DNA of 64,000 nt from JBALVT01 sp047612385 (GCA_047612385.1 JBLGAR010000006.1:1-64000); one strand, 5' to 3'; shown: positions 8,802 to 18,500, counted from the stretch's first letter. Made by a program: numbers and translations. The notes: generated by a model not told the origin, from the sequence alone.

Positions 8802-9257
8802 ATGAAATCGCTACTCATCGTGTATCACAGCCAAAGTGGCAGTGCAGCTTCGTTGGCGAAAGCGGCATGGCGGGGTGCGTGTGAAGAGGAGGATGTGAAC
8901 ACCGTTGTGAAGCGAGCCTGGGATGCCTGTGCAGCTGATCTTGTGTCTTCAGATGCTCTGTTACTGGTAGCGGCCGAGAATTCCGGGTTCGTCAGTGGTT
9001 CGATGAAAGACTTTCTGGATCGCACATTTTATCCGGCTATAGAAGCGCGCATTGTACAATCCTACGCACTGCTTATCAGCGCCGGTAACGATGGCCGCGG
9101 AGCGGTCCGGCAGATGGACAGAATTTTATCGGGGATTCCATTTTCTCCGGCGACAGAACCCTTGATCCTAAGGGGCGAGGTTACACCCGAATATTTGTTG
9201 AGTGCGCGTGAATTAGGCCAGGCGTTCTCGGCCGGGCTTGCGATGGGAATTTACTAG
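8802..9257 (+). CDS. Flavodoxin-family protein
   Basis: A 151-residue FMN-binding flavodoxin-fold protein. The phosphate-binding loop is SLLIVYHSQSGSAASLAKAA at the N terminus; SDALLLVAAENSGFVSGSMKDFLDRTFYP is the second flavin-contact region. It may carry electrons or act as an NAD(P)H-dependent FMN reductase. ATG 8802 follows AAGGA; a longer version from GTG 8763 lacks homology-like sequence. It lies 15 bases before a thioesterase gene and is probably co-transcribed with it. Confidence 0.83.
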   Translation: MKSLLIVYHSQSGSAASLAKAAWRGACEEEDVNTVVKRAWDACAADLVSSDALLLVAAENSGFVSGSMKDFLDRTFYPAIEARIVQSYALLISAGNDGRGAVRQMDRILSGIPFSPATEPLILRGEVTPEYLLSARELGQAFSAGLAMGIY

Positions 9258-9272
9258 GAGTTAAGGGCCACG

Positions 9273-9746
9273 ATGAGCGAGTCATTAATACCTCCGGGGT
9301 TTAAACTTTTACAGACCGGCCTTGGTTTTACCGACATGATACAGCCTGTTTATCGTCATCTATCGGATGAGGGGATTCACTTCGGGCTGATCGTAAGCGA
9401 TGTTCACACCAATACGATGGGTATCTGCCATGGTGGCGTTTTAATGACGTTCGCAGATATCGCAGCAGCATCGGCTGTTAATTTTTTGGCGGGAAAAAGA
9501 GCCGGTAGCCCCACCATTAACCTCAGTCTTGACTTTGTCTCGCCGGGAAGACTGGGGGAGTGGCTTTACAGCAGTATTGACCATGTTTCGCTAAAACGTC
9601 GTTTCGGTTTTTGCAGTGGCGCAATTAATAATCAAGCGGGACTGGTTGCACGGTTTAACGGTACTTTTTACCTGCCGGAGCACAAGGGCATGTGGAAGGA
9701 TAAAAAAACTGAGACGGGCCCGCTTGCAGTTGATGGCGACTCATAA
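9273..9746 (+). CDS. PaaI-type hotdog-fold thioesterase
   Basis: A 157-residue hotdog-fold protein likely to hydrolyse an acyl-CoA thioester. The diagnostic stretch TMGICHGGVLMTFADIAAAS holds the HGG(x)3-F/A-D helix seen in PaaI/YbgC-like enzymes, followed by SPTINLSLDFVSPGRLGEWL. The acyl substrate is unknown. GTTAAGGG upstream of ATG 9273 could serve as a ribosome-binding site. The gene follows the flavodoxin gene closely. Confidence 0.85.
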   Translation: MSESLIPPGFKLLQTGLGFTDMIQPVYRHLSDEGIHFGLIVSDVHTNTMGICHGGVLMTFADIAAASAVNFLAGKRAGSPTINLSLDFVSPGRLGEWLYSSIDHVSLKRRFGFCSGAINNQAGLVARFNGTFYLPEHKGMWKDKKTETGPLAVDGDS

Positions 9747-9839
9747 ATATAACCGATCTCGAACACCAATCGGCTCTCTTTGTCGGAGTTATTCTTACTC
9801 GCCTCGTTTGAGGGGGTTTTGCGTGCGACTAGGCAGCAA

Positions 9840-10724
9840 TTATTGTTCTCTCGCATCTGCAAACGAAGACAACGTCTTAGCGAAGGCCTTCGCGGCTCGC
9901 GATAAACTTCGACCGCGGTGATAAACCAGACCGAGAGTCCGTTCAATACTTATCCCCGGCACAGTAATAGATTTCAAAGTTTTGTCTTTCATACTGCGCG
10001 GCAACACTGTCCAGCCCAGCCCTACGGTTGCCATCATGCGGACGGTCTCTAGATAGTTTGTTGCCATAGAAACCTGCAGCTGCAATTCGCTGCGATCGAA
10101 AAGGCGTTTCACGATTTGCCCTGTGTAGGTATTCAGGCCGGGAAGAACAGCGGGGCAGCCACTTAAGTATTTGAGGTCGCAGTTTTCTTTTTTAGCCAAT
10201 TCGTGATCTTTTGAGACCATGAAGTCTAAAGGGTCCTGCCAAATGGGCTTAGTGATAATACTCGGTTCGGATGTGGGCGCCAGAGTAACCACAGCCAGTT
10301 CGACCTTGCCCTGCATGATCAGCTCATAGGCTTGTTCGGAATCCATAAAGTCGATATCAATCTTCACGCCATCAAAGGCTTTGCTGAAAGCGTTTAGAAC
10401 GGGCGGCAATCGATGCAGCCCTATATGATGACTGGTGGCCATGCGTAGCTCGCCGGTTACCTCTCCCGACAAATCTCGCACGGATCTTTCAGCGTCCAGT
10501 AATTGACCCGATATGGTTCTGGCATGGGGTAGTAGCGCATTGCCGGCTTCCGTCAGCGATACGTTTCGTCCGATTCTATCGAACAACTCTGACCCCAGTT
10601 GTTGCTCCAAAATGGCTATTCGCTTGCTAACCGCCGGTTGAGTGAGATGTAGCTTTTCTGCTGCCACAGAGAATGAGCCCGTTTCTGCTACCAGCATGAA
10701 GGCTTTTAGGTGTTGCGTATCCAT
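9840..10724 (-). CDS. LysR-family transcriptional regulator, divergent from leuC
   Basis: A 294-residue LysR-type regulator. The N-terminal winged helix-turn-helix reads MDTQHLKAFMLVAETGSFSV, then AEKLHLTQPAVSKRIAILEQQLG; the rest is a periplasmic-binding-protein-like effector domain. It is divergent from leuCDB, with an inverted repeat in the gap, so control of leucine synthesis is likely by position; LysR regulators next to leu genes are known in related bacteria. ATG 10724 is preferred (GGAG nine bases upstream); the ATG at 10739 would add five residues. The effector is unknown. Confidence 0.88.
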   Translation of the reverse strand: MDTQHLKAFMLVAETGSFSVAAEKLHLTQPAVSKRIAILEQQLGSELFDRIGRNVSLTEAGNALLPHARTISGQLLDAERSVRDLSGEVTGELRMATSHHIGLHRLPPVLNAFSKAFDGVKIDIDFMDSEQAYELIMQGKVELAVVTLAPTSEPSIITKPIWQDPLDFMVSKDHELAKKENCDLKYLSGCPAVLPGLNTYTGQIVKRLFDRSELQLQVSMATNYLETVRMMATVGLGWTVLPRSMKDKTLKSITVPGISIERTLGLVYHRGRSLSRAAKAFAKTLSSFADAREQ

Positions 10725-10743
10725 GGCCGGAGACTCCATCTAT

Positions 10744-10782
10744 TCCAATTAGTAATCCAATCGATAAAAATAATAAATTGGA
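10744..10782. promoter_or_regulatory. Candidate LysR operator in the lysR-leuC gap
   Basis: TCCAATT (10744-10750) and AATTGGA (10776-10782) are perfect inverted copies 25 bases apart in the shared promoter region. LysR proteins usually bind as tetramers to spaced dyads upstream of a divergent target. The right arm overlaps the candidate leuC -35 box. Confidence 0.4.
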
Positions 10783-10807
10783 GTTATCATCGCGTCAACG
10801 GTAATAT
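10778..10807 (+). promoter_or_regulatory. Candidate sigma-70 promoter of leuCDB
   Basis: TTGGAG (10778-10783) and TAATAT (10802-10807) are separated by 18 bases, about 50 bases before the leuC ATG. The match is moderate. The -35 box overlaps the right arm of the putative LysR operator, which fits direct control. Confidence 0.4.
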
Positions 10808-10856
10808 CGTCGTGTATTGATCATTCAACTCATCTTGTACTGATAAGAGGTGTTCC

Positions 10857-12275
10857 ATGGCTGGAAAGACGCTTTACGATAAATTGTGGCAAAGCCACGT
10901 AGTTGAGCAGCGCGATGATGGCACTGCGCTGATTTATATCGATTTACACTTGATTCACGAAGTGACATCTCCTCAAGCCTTTGAGGGTTTGCGACTGGCG
11001 GACCGAGAGCTTTGGCGTCGTGATTCAATTTTGGCTGTGCCGGACCACAATGTTCCCACCGAGCGGGCTGAGCGCCTTGGTGGGGTAGCGGCTATCGCGG
11101 ACCCTGTGTCGCGTTTACAGGTGCAAACCCTGGACGACAACTGCGATGATTACGACATCTTAAAGTTTGAAATCAACGATGTCAGGCAGGGTATTGTGCA
11201 TGTAGTTGGGCCCGAGCAGGGTGCGACTCTGCCAGGCATGACCGTTGTATGCGGCGATTCCCATACTTCTACGCATGGAGCGCTGGGTGCATTGGCACAC
11301 GGAATTGGAACATCTGAAGTCGAGCATGTACTGGCTACCCAGTGCCTGGTTCAGCAGAAGATGAAGAATTTGTTGGTTCGTATTGATGGCACACTCGGCA
11401 TTGGCGTCACCGCGAAAGATGTGGTGCTTGCGGTTATAGGAAAAATTGGCACCGCTGGCGGCACAGGCTATGCCATCGAATTTGGCGGCCAGGTCATCCG
11501 CGATATGAGCCTGGAAGGGCGCATGACCATGTGCAATATGGCCATTGAGGCAGGGGCCCGTATCGGAGTGGTCGCAGTAGACGAGGCCACCATTAAATAC
11601 GTGAAAGGGCGGCCATTTGCACCTACCGGAGAATCATGGGATGCCGCGGTAGCCGCCTGGAAAGACTTGCACAGTGATGCGGATGCACACTTCGACAAAG
11701 TGCTGGAACTGGCTGGCGAAGATATACAGCCTCAAGTCACTTGGGGAACATCGCCCGAAATGGTATTGCCGATCGACGGAATTCTGCCCGATCCAGCGAC
11801 TATGGAGCCGGGATCAAAGCGCGATGGCGTAGAGCGTGCGCTTGCCTATATGGGGCTCAGCGGTGGTTCGGCGATTACCGATATTCAACTTGATAAAGTG
11901 TTCATCGGCTCATGCACCAATTCCCGCATAGAAGATTTACGGGCAGCGGCGAGTGTTGTTAAAGGAAAGCATGTTGCGCCTAACGTCAATCAAGTCTTGA
12001 TAGTGCCCGGGTCGGGCGAGGTTAAGAAACAGGCCGAAGACGAGGGTCTGGACAAGATCTTTATCGAGGCCGGTATGGAGTGGCGCGAACCGGGTTGTTC
12101 AATGTGTCTGGCCATGAATGCCGACAAACTTGGGCAGGGCGAGCACTGCGCTTCAACTTCAAATCGTAATTTTGAAAGTCGACAGGGTTTTGGCGGACGC
12201 ACACATCTGGTGAGTCCAGCGATGGCAGCAGCTGCGGCCATAGCGGGCCACTTTGTTGACGTTCGAACGTTGTAG
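10857..12275 (+). CDS. leuC: 3-isopropylmalate dehydratase large subunit
   Basis: The 472-residue catalytic subunit of isopropylmalate isomerase, second step of leucine synthesis, working with LeuD. Aconitase-family landmarks: VVCGDSHTSTHGALGALAHG, then the three [4Fe-4S] cysteine ligands, one in FIGSCTNSRIEDLRAAA and two in EPGCSMCLAMNADKL, and the C-terminal STSNRNFESRQGFGGRTHL. Length is normal. ATG 10857 follows AAGAGGTG. It is the first gene of leuC-leuD-leuB. Confidence 0.97.
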   Translation: MAGKTLYDKLWQSHVVEQRDDGTALIYIDLHLIHEVTSPQAFEGLRLADRELWRRDSILAVPDHNVPTERAERLGGVAAIADPVSRLQVQTLDDNCDDYDILKFEINDVRQGIVHVVGPEQGATLPGMTVVCGDSHTSTHGALGALAHGIGTSEVEHVLATQCLVQQKMKNLLVRIDGTLGIGVTAKDVVLAVIGKIGTAGGTGYAIEFGGQVIRDMSLEGRMTMCNMAIEAGARIGVVAVDEATIKYVKGRPFAPTGESWDAAVAAWKDLHSDADAHFDKVLELAGEDIQPQVTWGTSPEMVLPIDGILPDPATMEPGSKRDGVERALAYMGLSGGSAITDIQLDKVFIGSCTNSRIEDLRAAASVVKGKHVAPNVNQVLIVPGSGEVKKQAEDEGLDKIFIEAGMEWREPGCSMCLAMNADKLGQGEHCASTSNRNFESRQGFGGRTHLVSPAMAAAAAIAGHFVDVRTL

Positions 12276-12285
12276 GGAGATTGTT

Positions 12286-12933
12286 ATGAAAAGTATTACT
12301 ATAGTTAGTGGTATTGCAGCACCAATGGACAGAGCTAACGTCGATACGGATTTGATTATCCCGAAGCAGTTTTTGAAATCGATTAAGCGCAGCGGATTTG
12401 GTCCCAACCTGTTCGACGAGCTGCGCTATCTCGACGAGGGAGAGCCGGGTCAGGACTGCAGCGCCAGGCCGCTCAATCCAGATTTCCCGCTAAATTATGA
12501 ACGTTACGCCGGCGCCTGCATTTTAGTGGCGCGTGAAAATTTTGGTTGTGGGTCGAGCCGAGAGCACGCGCCATGGGCACTGGAAGATTTCGGTATAAGC
12601 TGTGTGATTGCGCCAAGCTATGCCGATATTTTCTACAACAACTGTTTTAAGAACGGCGTTTTGCCGGTTGTGCTCGACAGTAAGGAAGTCGATGAATTGT
12701 TTGCGCAAATGTACGCGAACGAAGGTTATCAGCTGACGGTGGATCTCCCGCGACAAGTGGTTGTTCAGCCCGACGGCAGCGAGCTTGCCTTTGAAGTGGA
12801 GGCGTTTCGTAAACACGCTCTCGTCAATGGGCTGGACGATATCGGCCTTACACTGCAAAGCGCCAAAGCAATACTTGATTACGAGCAGGCAAGGCAAAAA
12901 AGCGCCCCGTGGCTGTTTGAGACAAGAAGATAA
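12286..12933 (+). CDS. leuD: 3-isopropylmalate dehydratase small subunit
   Basis: The 215-residue small subunit that completes the active site of isopropylmalate isomerase with LeuC. The swivel-domain signature ARENFGCGSSREHAPWALED is present, preceded by NVDTDLIIPKQFLK. The start is ATG 12286, ten bases after the leuC stop and preceded by AGGGAG. An upstream in-frame ATG inside leuC (12253) is not the likely start because the family begins at this point. Confidence 0.97.
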   Translation: MKSITIVSGIAAPMDRANVDTDLIIPKQFLKSIKRSGFGPNLFDELRYLDEGEPGQDCSARPLNPDFPLNYERYAGACILVARENFGCGSSREHAPWALEDFGISCVIAPSYADIFYNNCFKNGVLPVVLDSKEVDELFAQMYANEGYQLTVDLPRQVVVQPDGSELAFEVEAFRKHALVNGLDDIGLTLQSAKAILDYEQARQKSAPWLFETRR

Positions 12934-12957
12934 TAGCGAGAACCTGGAGCACTTACA

Positions 12958-14040
12958 GTGAGTAAAAAGAAGATATTGATACTTCCCGGAGACTATATTG
13001 GTCCGGAAATAATGACCGAAGCCGTCGCGGTTCTTAAGAAGATCGATGAAAAATATGGACTGGATCTTGAGCTTGAATACGGACTCCTCGGCGGTGCTGC
13101 TTTAGATGCTTGCGGAGTGCCGCTGCCCGATGAAACTCTGGCGCAGGCTCGAGCGGCCGATGCAATATTACTCGGTGCAGTCGGCGGCCCCAAATGGGAC
13201 GCGGTTGAACGGCACCTCAGACCCGAAAAGGGCTTGCTGGGTATTCGCTCTGAGTTGCAGCTTTTTGGTAACTTGCGACCTGCGTTGCTCTACCCGCAAC
13301 TGGCTGATGCCTCGAGTTTAAAGCCTGAGTTGGTTGCGGGTCTCGATATCCTCATCGTGCGTGAACTCACCGGCGGCATTTATTTCGGTGAGCCCAGGGG
13401 CATTCGTATCTTAGAAAATGGCGAGCGTGAGGGCTTTAATACTTATGTTTATCGAGAGTCTGAAATCCGTAGAATTGCGCATCTTGCCTTTTCCCTAGCG
13501 CGAAAGCGCGACAAGCGCGTGTGCTCTGTGGATAAATCCAACGTATTGGAAGTGACCGTGCTGTGGCGCGAGGTTATGGAGGAAGTTGGCAAGGAATATC
13601 CCGACGTGGAACTCAGCCATATCTATGTCGACAACGCTGCGATGCAGCTTGTTATGGCCCCCAAGCAGTTTGATGTCTTGGTCACAGGCAATATGTTTGG
13701 CGATATTCTTTCTGATGCCGCGGCCATGTTGACCGGGTCGATTGGCATGTTGCCCTCAGCTTCATTGGATCAACACGGCCGTGGAATGTACGAGCCATGC
13801 CACGGTTCGGCCCCGGATATCGCAGGCCAGGGCAAGGCCAATCCGCTGGCGACTATTTTGTCTGTGGCCATGATGCTCAAGTATACACTGGCCGCGCCCG
13901 ATGCAGCTGTAGCCATTGAGCAAGCTGTCAGTGCGGTATTGGATACGGGTTTGCGTACCCCCGATATTTATTCTGATGGACAAACACTAGTATCGACAGT
14001 GGAGATGGGTGCGGCGGTTGTCGCTGCGCTAGATAAATAA
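12958..14040 (+). CDS. leuB: 3-isopropylmalate dehydrogenase
   Basis: A 360-residue NAD-dependent enzyme that oxidises and decarboxylates 3-isopropylmalate, third step of leucine synthesis. It begins with ILILPGDYIGPEIMTEAV and has the substrate-binding RSELQLFGNLRPA, the DKSNVLEVTVLWREV stretch, and the isocitrate/isopropylmalate dehydrogenase signature NMFGDILSDAAAMLTGSIGM. The start is GTG 12958, 24 bases after leuD. Length is normal. Confidence 0.97.
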   Translation: MSKKKILILPGDYIGPEIMTEAVAVLKKIDEKYGLDLELEYGLLGGAALDACGVPLPDETLAQARAADAILLGAVGGPKWDAVERHLRPEKGLLGIRSELQLFGNLRPALLYPQLADASSLKPELVAGLDILIVRELTGGIYFGEPRGIRILENGEREGFNTYVYRESEIRRIAHLAFSLARKRDKRVCSVDKSNVLEVTVLWREVMEEVGKEYPDVELSHIYVDNAAMQLVMAPKQFDVLVTGNMFGDILSDAAAMLTGSIGMLPSASLDQHGRGMYEPCHGSAPDIAGQGKANPLATILSVAMMLKYTLAAPDAAVAIEQAVSAVLDTGLRTPDIYSDGQTLVSTVEMGAAVVAALDK

Positions 14041-14088
14041 CGCGAACCTACTTTTTTGATTTACCTATTGTGAAAGGCGAAGAAGCAC

Positions 14089-15111
14089 ATGACAGACTTG
14101 TATGATGTAGCCGTTGTTGGCGCCACAGGCGCGGTTGGCGAGACTATGATCTCCATCCTGGAAGAGCGAGATTTCCCGGTTCGTAATTTCTACGCTCTTG
14201 CCAGCAAACGATCTGCTGGAAAGACTATAATGTTCAAGGGCAAAACCGTTCGCGTCACTGATCTGGCAGAGTTCGACTTTTCCCAGGTACAGATTGGATT
14301 GTTTTCAGCCGGCGGCAGCATCTCGAAAGAGTTTGCGCCCAAGGCAGCGGCAGCTGGCTGTGTCGTTATCGATAACACCTCGCACTTTCGCCAAGATGAA
14401 GACATACCTCTGATCGTCCCGGAAGTAAACATCGAGGCACTGGCCGGATATAGCAAGCGCAACATCATTGCCAATCCAAATTGTTCAACGATTCAGATGG
14501 TGGTGGCACTGAAACCCATTTATGACGTCGTGGGGATTGAGCGTATTAACGTTGCCACTTATCAGGCGGTTTCGGGCACTGGAAAAGAGGCGATTGAAGA
14601 GCTCGCTGGTCAAACTGCGAACCTGCTCAACGCTAAAGACGTAGAGTGTAAAGCCTACCCAAAACAGATCGCTTTTAACGTCTTGCCACAGATCGACACC
14701 TTTGAGGATAACGGCTACACCCGCGAAGAAATGAAAATGGTGTGGGAGACGCAGAAAATATTTGGCGATCGCAGCATTACCGTCAACCCAACGTGTGTAA
14801 GAGTTCCGGTATTTTTTGGCCATTCTGAGGCTGTGCATGTCGAAACTGTCGACAAAATCACCGCTGAAGAAGCGAGAAATCTGCTGAAAAACGCGCCGGG
14901 AATTACCGTCATTGATGAGCGTGTAGATGGCAGCTATCCCACGGCTGTAGGGGACTGCGCGGGTCATGATGCGGTGTTCGTGGGCAGAATCAGAGAGGAC
15001 ATTTCACACCCTCGAGGACTGGATTTGTGGGTGGTGTCAGACAACGTCCGCAAAGGGGCTGCATTGAATAGTGTGCAAATTGCCGAATGCTTGATTAATA
15101 CCTATATATAA
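14089..15111 (+). CDS. asd: Aspartate-semialdehyde dehydrogenase
   Basis: A 340-residue NADP-dependent enzyme that reduces aspartyl phosphate to aspartate semialdehyde, the branch point to lysine, threonine and methionine. The Rossmann start is VAVVGATGAVGETMISILEE; the catalytic cysteine lies in IIANPNCSTIQMVVAL near residue 131, and the acid/base His in the GRIREDISHPRGLDLWVVSD end. This is the shorter form found beside leuB and fimV in Pseudomonas-like bacteria. GAAAGGCGAAG upstream of the ATG is a plausible ribosome-binding site. Confidence 0.95.
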   Translation: MTDLYDVAVVGATGAVGETMISILEERDFPVRNFYALASKRSAGKTIMFKGKTVRVTDLAEFDFSQVQIGLFSAGGSISKEFAPKAAAAGCVVIDNTSHFRQDEDIPLIVPEVNIEALAGYSKRNIIANPNCSTIQMVVALKPIYDVVGIERINVATYQAVSGTGKEAIEELAGQTANLLNAKDVECKAYPKQIAFNVLPQIDTFEDNGYTREEMKMVWETQKIFGDRSITVNPTCVRVPVFFGHSEAVHVETVDKITAEEARNLLKNAPGITVIDERVDGSYPTAVGDCAGHDAVFVGRIREDISHPRGLDLWVVSDNVRKGAALNSVQIAECLINTYI

Positions 15112-15294
15112 AAGATACTTGCGGAGGAAGTGACTAGGTTAGGTACAGGAAAATCACTAGTGCACGGACGTGCGCAAATGCGGCTTTTTAGGGCGTGTGA
15201 GGGGACGGTAGGGGCACTCGTGAAATCCTGGTTTAGTAGTCGTATCCCGGGGGATATCGGCTATCAACAACAGGCAAAACAATAAGGCATTTAT

Positions 15295-17604
15295 ATGGCT
15301 CGTAGGCTGGCTACGGCAGTACTGACATTGGGTTGTTTACACACTGGTGTCGTTTCAGCGCTCGGCTTGGGTGACCTCAAGCTTGAATCTTTTCTCAACG
15401 AACCTCTATCTGCGAGTGTGGACATGCACAGCGCAGCGGGTTTGCAGGAAGATCAGATCAAGGTTCGCCTGGCGACTTCGGAAGACTTTGATAAGCTGGG
15501 CATCGATAGAGCTTATTTTTTAACCAGCATCAAGTTTGAAGTCAGTGTCGATGATCGCGGCAATGGCACGATCACTCTTTCCTCGGAAGATCCGGTGCTC
15601 GAACCTTATCTGGATTTTCTGATTGAGGCACGGTGGCCGACAGGGCGCCTTCTACGCGAATATACGGTACTGGTTGATCCTCCGGTTTTTGACAGCCAAT
15701 CTCCAATAATCTCTGCGAGCGAAAAGGTAGCGGAGACCGAAGGCGGGGAAGATACTGCAAAAAAAAAGCCGCGCGGCTCTGAAGCCAGTTCCGGTACTTC
15801 GGTAAGCACGAAAAAATCTGAGTTGCCGGCGGGGGAAATGCCCCAGCGCGACTTTGGTTCCAATGCCACAGCAGAGCCACTGGCTGGCAATCAATACATG
15901 ATTCGACGAGATGAGACGCTCTGGACTATCGCCGATCGAGCTAGGCCAGACGGTACGTCTGTGCATCAAACGATGCTGGATATCCAACGACTGAATCCAG
16001 GTGCTTTTATAGATGGCAATATTAACCGCATCAAGGCGGGCTATATTGTCTACTTACCGGGTGCCGATGACATCAGCTCTAACAACTTAGAGCAAGCGCA
16101 GCAAGAAGTCAGACAACAAAACCAGGATTGGCGCGACGGTGTCGCCAGCAAACCCCAAGCCGGGGCAGGACCATCACTGCGGATTTCTGCAGAGCCTACT
16201 CCTGAAAATAACACAGCAGCTGGCAATGATTCCGCTCTTGCAGCTTCTTCGCAATCCGAGGTTGCCGAGAACCTGGAAGAATCCGAGCGTGCTCGATCTG
16301 AGCTCGACGACAGATTGGCGTCCATGGAAGAGCAGGTCGAAACTCTGCAGCGCATAGTCAGCCTTAAAGATGATCAGATCTTCGCACTGCAAAACGCGCT
16401 CGCAGATACTGATTCCTCCATTATCGAAGACCTTGCAGGGCTTGATTCTGATGAGTGGGATTCTGCGCTAGAAGAACGCGAGGCAATGATGGCGCCGGAT
16501 GAGGAAATATCCGAGTCCGCTGCTGCCAAAGATGCTGTCGCCGTTATTGAGCCTGAGGTCAGCGCGCCGGTAGTGCAAATACCAAAAGTAGCGGCACCTG
16601 CGGAACCTGAAAAGTCCAATACCCTCTATTACATTATTGGCTTGGTGCTAGCGGCCGGACTGGGCGTGTTTTTCTTTCTTCGTCGTCGCACTAGTGAAGA
16701 CGAATGGGAAGACGATGAGGATTTGGCTGCCAGCGATGACGATGTTTTTGCCGATGTCACAATGCCTGATTCCGATGTCAATCTGAATGAGCTAGACGAT
16801 GAGATAGAATCAATCTCCGAATCTGTTGTGGACGAAGAGCTCTCCGACCCATTGGAGTTGGATGAGCCGCCGCCCCTCGAAGAAGTGCCCGAGAATGAAT
16901 CTGGTTATGGCGAGCACAAGCACGATAAGTACGCCTCTGATGAAGCCGGTGACGCTCTGGCAGAAGCCGACATCTATATTGCTTATGGCCGTTATCCACA
17001 AGCCGTGGACCTGTTAAAAACAGCGATTAATAATGACCCCGGTAATCCCGCATATCGCGAAAAGCTGATAGAGCTCAGTGCAGAAATGGGCAACAAGGAA
17101 GAGGCCCAGCTGCAGTATTCAGAACTCGTAGCCATTGGTGATTCATCCTTTATCGCCCGCGCTGAGCAAGTATTGCGAAGTGCAGGCAACGGCAGCAACT
17201 GGTTTGCGGAAATGGTGAGCCCCGATCTTGAAGACGCAGCACTTTCAAGCTCCGACTCGTTGGAAATCATGGACGAACTTGACCTGACCGAAGACACAGG
17301 ACAGGCTCTTGAAGCAGATTTTGGGGAGCTTGAGATAGAACTCCCCGACAGCGATGCCGACGATGATGAACTTGATCTAAGTTCTGACTTCACCGACGAC
17401 AATATCGACGGCGATTTTGAAGACGATGAAGATATGGTTTTCTCCGAAGACGGCAGTGAGATGTCTACCAAGCTTGATCTCGCTAGAGCATATCTTGATA
17501 TGGGCGATGAAGATGGCGCCAAACAGATTCTCGAAGAAGTTGCCACCGATGGCAGCGCCGGCCAGAAAGAGGAAGCTAAAACCCTTCTAGAACGGCTTGA
17601 CTAA
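15295..17604 (+). CDS. fimV: FimV-type inner-membrane / peptidoglycan-binding protein
   Basis: A 769-residue FimV homologue, a cell-pole organiser needed for type IV pili and polar localisation in Pseudomonas. Visible order: an N-terminal signal sequence (first ~25 residues, ending near SALGLGDLKLES); a conserved periplasmic head domain; a LysM peptidoglycan-binding motif at about 199-252 (RRDETLWTIADRARPDG); a coiled coil around 320-370; one membrane helix near 443-463 followed by RRR; then a very acidic cytoplasmic part with tetratricopeptide-like repeats, ending in the conserved FimV tail KLDLARAYLDMGDEDGAKQI. It sits between asd and truA as in Pseudomonas. Confidence 0.93.
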   Translation: MARRLATAVLTLGCLHTGVVSALGLGDLKLESFLNEPLSASVDMHSAAGLQEDQIKVRLATSEDFDKLGIDRAYFLTSIKFEVSVDDRGNGTITLSSEDPVLEPYLDFLIEARWPTGRLLREYTVLVDPPVFDSQSPIISASEKVAETEGGEDTAKKKPRGSEASSGTSVSTKKSELPAGEMPQRDFGSNATAEPLAGNQYMIRRDETLWTIADRARPDGTSVHQTMLDIQRLNPGAFIDGNINRIKAGYIVYLPGADDISSNNLEQAQQEVRQQNQDWRDGVASKPQAGAGPSLRISAEPTPENNTAAGNDSALAASSQSEVAENLEESERARSELDDRLASMEEQVETLQRIVSLKDDQIFALQNALADTDSSIIEDLAGLDSDEWDSALEEREAMMAPDEEISESAAAKDAVAVIEPEVSAPVVQIPKVAAPAEPEKSNTLYYIIGLVLAAGLGVFFFLRRRTSEDEWEDDEDLAASDDDVFADVTMPDSDVNLNELDDEIESISESVVDEELSDPLELDEPPPLEEVPENESGYGEHKHDKYASDEAGDALAEADIYIAYGRYPQAVDLLKTAINNDPGNPAYREKLIELSAEMGNKEEAQLQYSELVAIGDSSFIARAEQVLRSAGNGSNWFAEMVSPDLEDAALSSSDSLEIMDELDLTEDTGQALEADFGELEIELPDSDADDDELDLSSDFTDDNIDGDFEDDEDMVFSEDGSEMSTKLDLARAYLDMGDEDGAKQILEEVATDGSAGQKEEAKTLLERLD

Positions 17605-18436
17605 TTCTGGGCGTCCTTTTTCCTCCGAACCCATTCGCCCTGGATCAAGAGTCGCTTGTAGAGTCGAGTACGATGGCAGCCGCTACTGCGGCTGGCAGGC
17701 GCAAACACACCTCAATGTAGAAACCGTGCAGGAGCGTCTGGAGCAGGCCCTGGCCGTGGTTGCAGCTTGCCCGGTGCGAGTGCAGTGTGCGGGGCGAACC
17801 GATACCGGCGTACACGGCCATGAACAAATCATTCATTTTGATGCGCCAGTGGAACGCAGTGGTCGTTCTTGGGTACTCGGCACCAACGCGAACCTGCCTC
17901 TGGATATCCGCATACACTGGGTTGTCGAAGTAGAACCTGATTTTCACGCTCGATTTTCAGCATTGTCTAGGCGCTATCGGTATTTGATTGCCAACACACC
18001 AGTGCGACCGGCGTTGCTGAAGTCGCAGATTACCTGGCAGCGCAGACCCTTGAATGTAGACCTAATGCACTCGGAGGCACAATGTCTATTGGGCGAGCAG
18101 GACTTTGGTGCGTTTCAGGCGTCCAGCTGCCAGTCGAAGACTGCTATGCGTTGCATACATTTTGTTGAAGTAAGTAGGCGCGCGGATTGGGTGATCATCG
18201 ATATTCAGGCCAATGCTTTTCTTCATCACATGGTTCGCAATATCGCCGGTTCACTGATGGCAGTGGGTACCGGCCGACAAACTGACGGTTGGCTGAATGG
18301 CGTCTTGCAGGGAAGAGATAGAACCGTTGCAGCCGAGACCGCGGCTGCTGATGGGCTGTATCTTGTGCGGGTTGAATACCCCACTCATTTCGCGCTTCCC
18401 CGGTCGACTTTGGGCCCACTGATGCTCATAGACTAG
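17597..18436 (+). CDS. truA: tRNA pseudouridine(38-40) synthase
   Basis: A 279-residue enzyme that converts uridines 38-40 in the tRNA anticodon arm to pseudouridine. The core starts VEYDGSRYCGWQAQ; the catalytic Asp lies in the motif CAGRTDTGVHG; YRYLIANTPVRPALL and FLHHMVRNIAGSLMAVG are also family-typical. The start appears to be TTG 17597, overlapping the fimV stop by eight bases, since no ATG or GTG lies before the conserved core. Probably translated together with fimV. Confidence 0.95.
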   Translation: MTNSGRPFSSEPIRPGSRVACRVEYDGSRYCGWQAQTHLNVETVQERLEQALAVVAACPVRVQCAGRTDTGVHGHEQIIHFDAPVERSGRSWVLGTNANLPLDIRIHWVVEVEPDFHARFSALSRRYRYLIANTPVRPALLKSQITWQRRPLNVDLMHSEAQCLLGEQDFGAFQASSCQSKTAMRCIHFVEVSRRADWVIIDIQANAFLHHMVRNIAGSLMAVGTGRQTDGWLNGVLQGRDRTVAAETAAADGLYLVRVEYPTHFALPRSTLGPLMLID

Positions 18437-18500
18437 AGACACGCCTAGGCCAGTTCTGCTACCATAGCCCCTCGTTTTCATCCTATAGATCTCCCTGACA

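Noticed and set aside
10857..10870. Leucine-rich leader peptide (attenuator) before leuC
   Set aside because: The short gap between lysR and leuC holds no small frame with a run of Leu codons and no terminator hairpin.
16992..17546. Serine-rich reverse reading frame opposite fimV
   Set aside because: The Ser richness is the complement of the acidic Glu/Asp codons of FimV; no start signal or family match.
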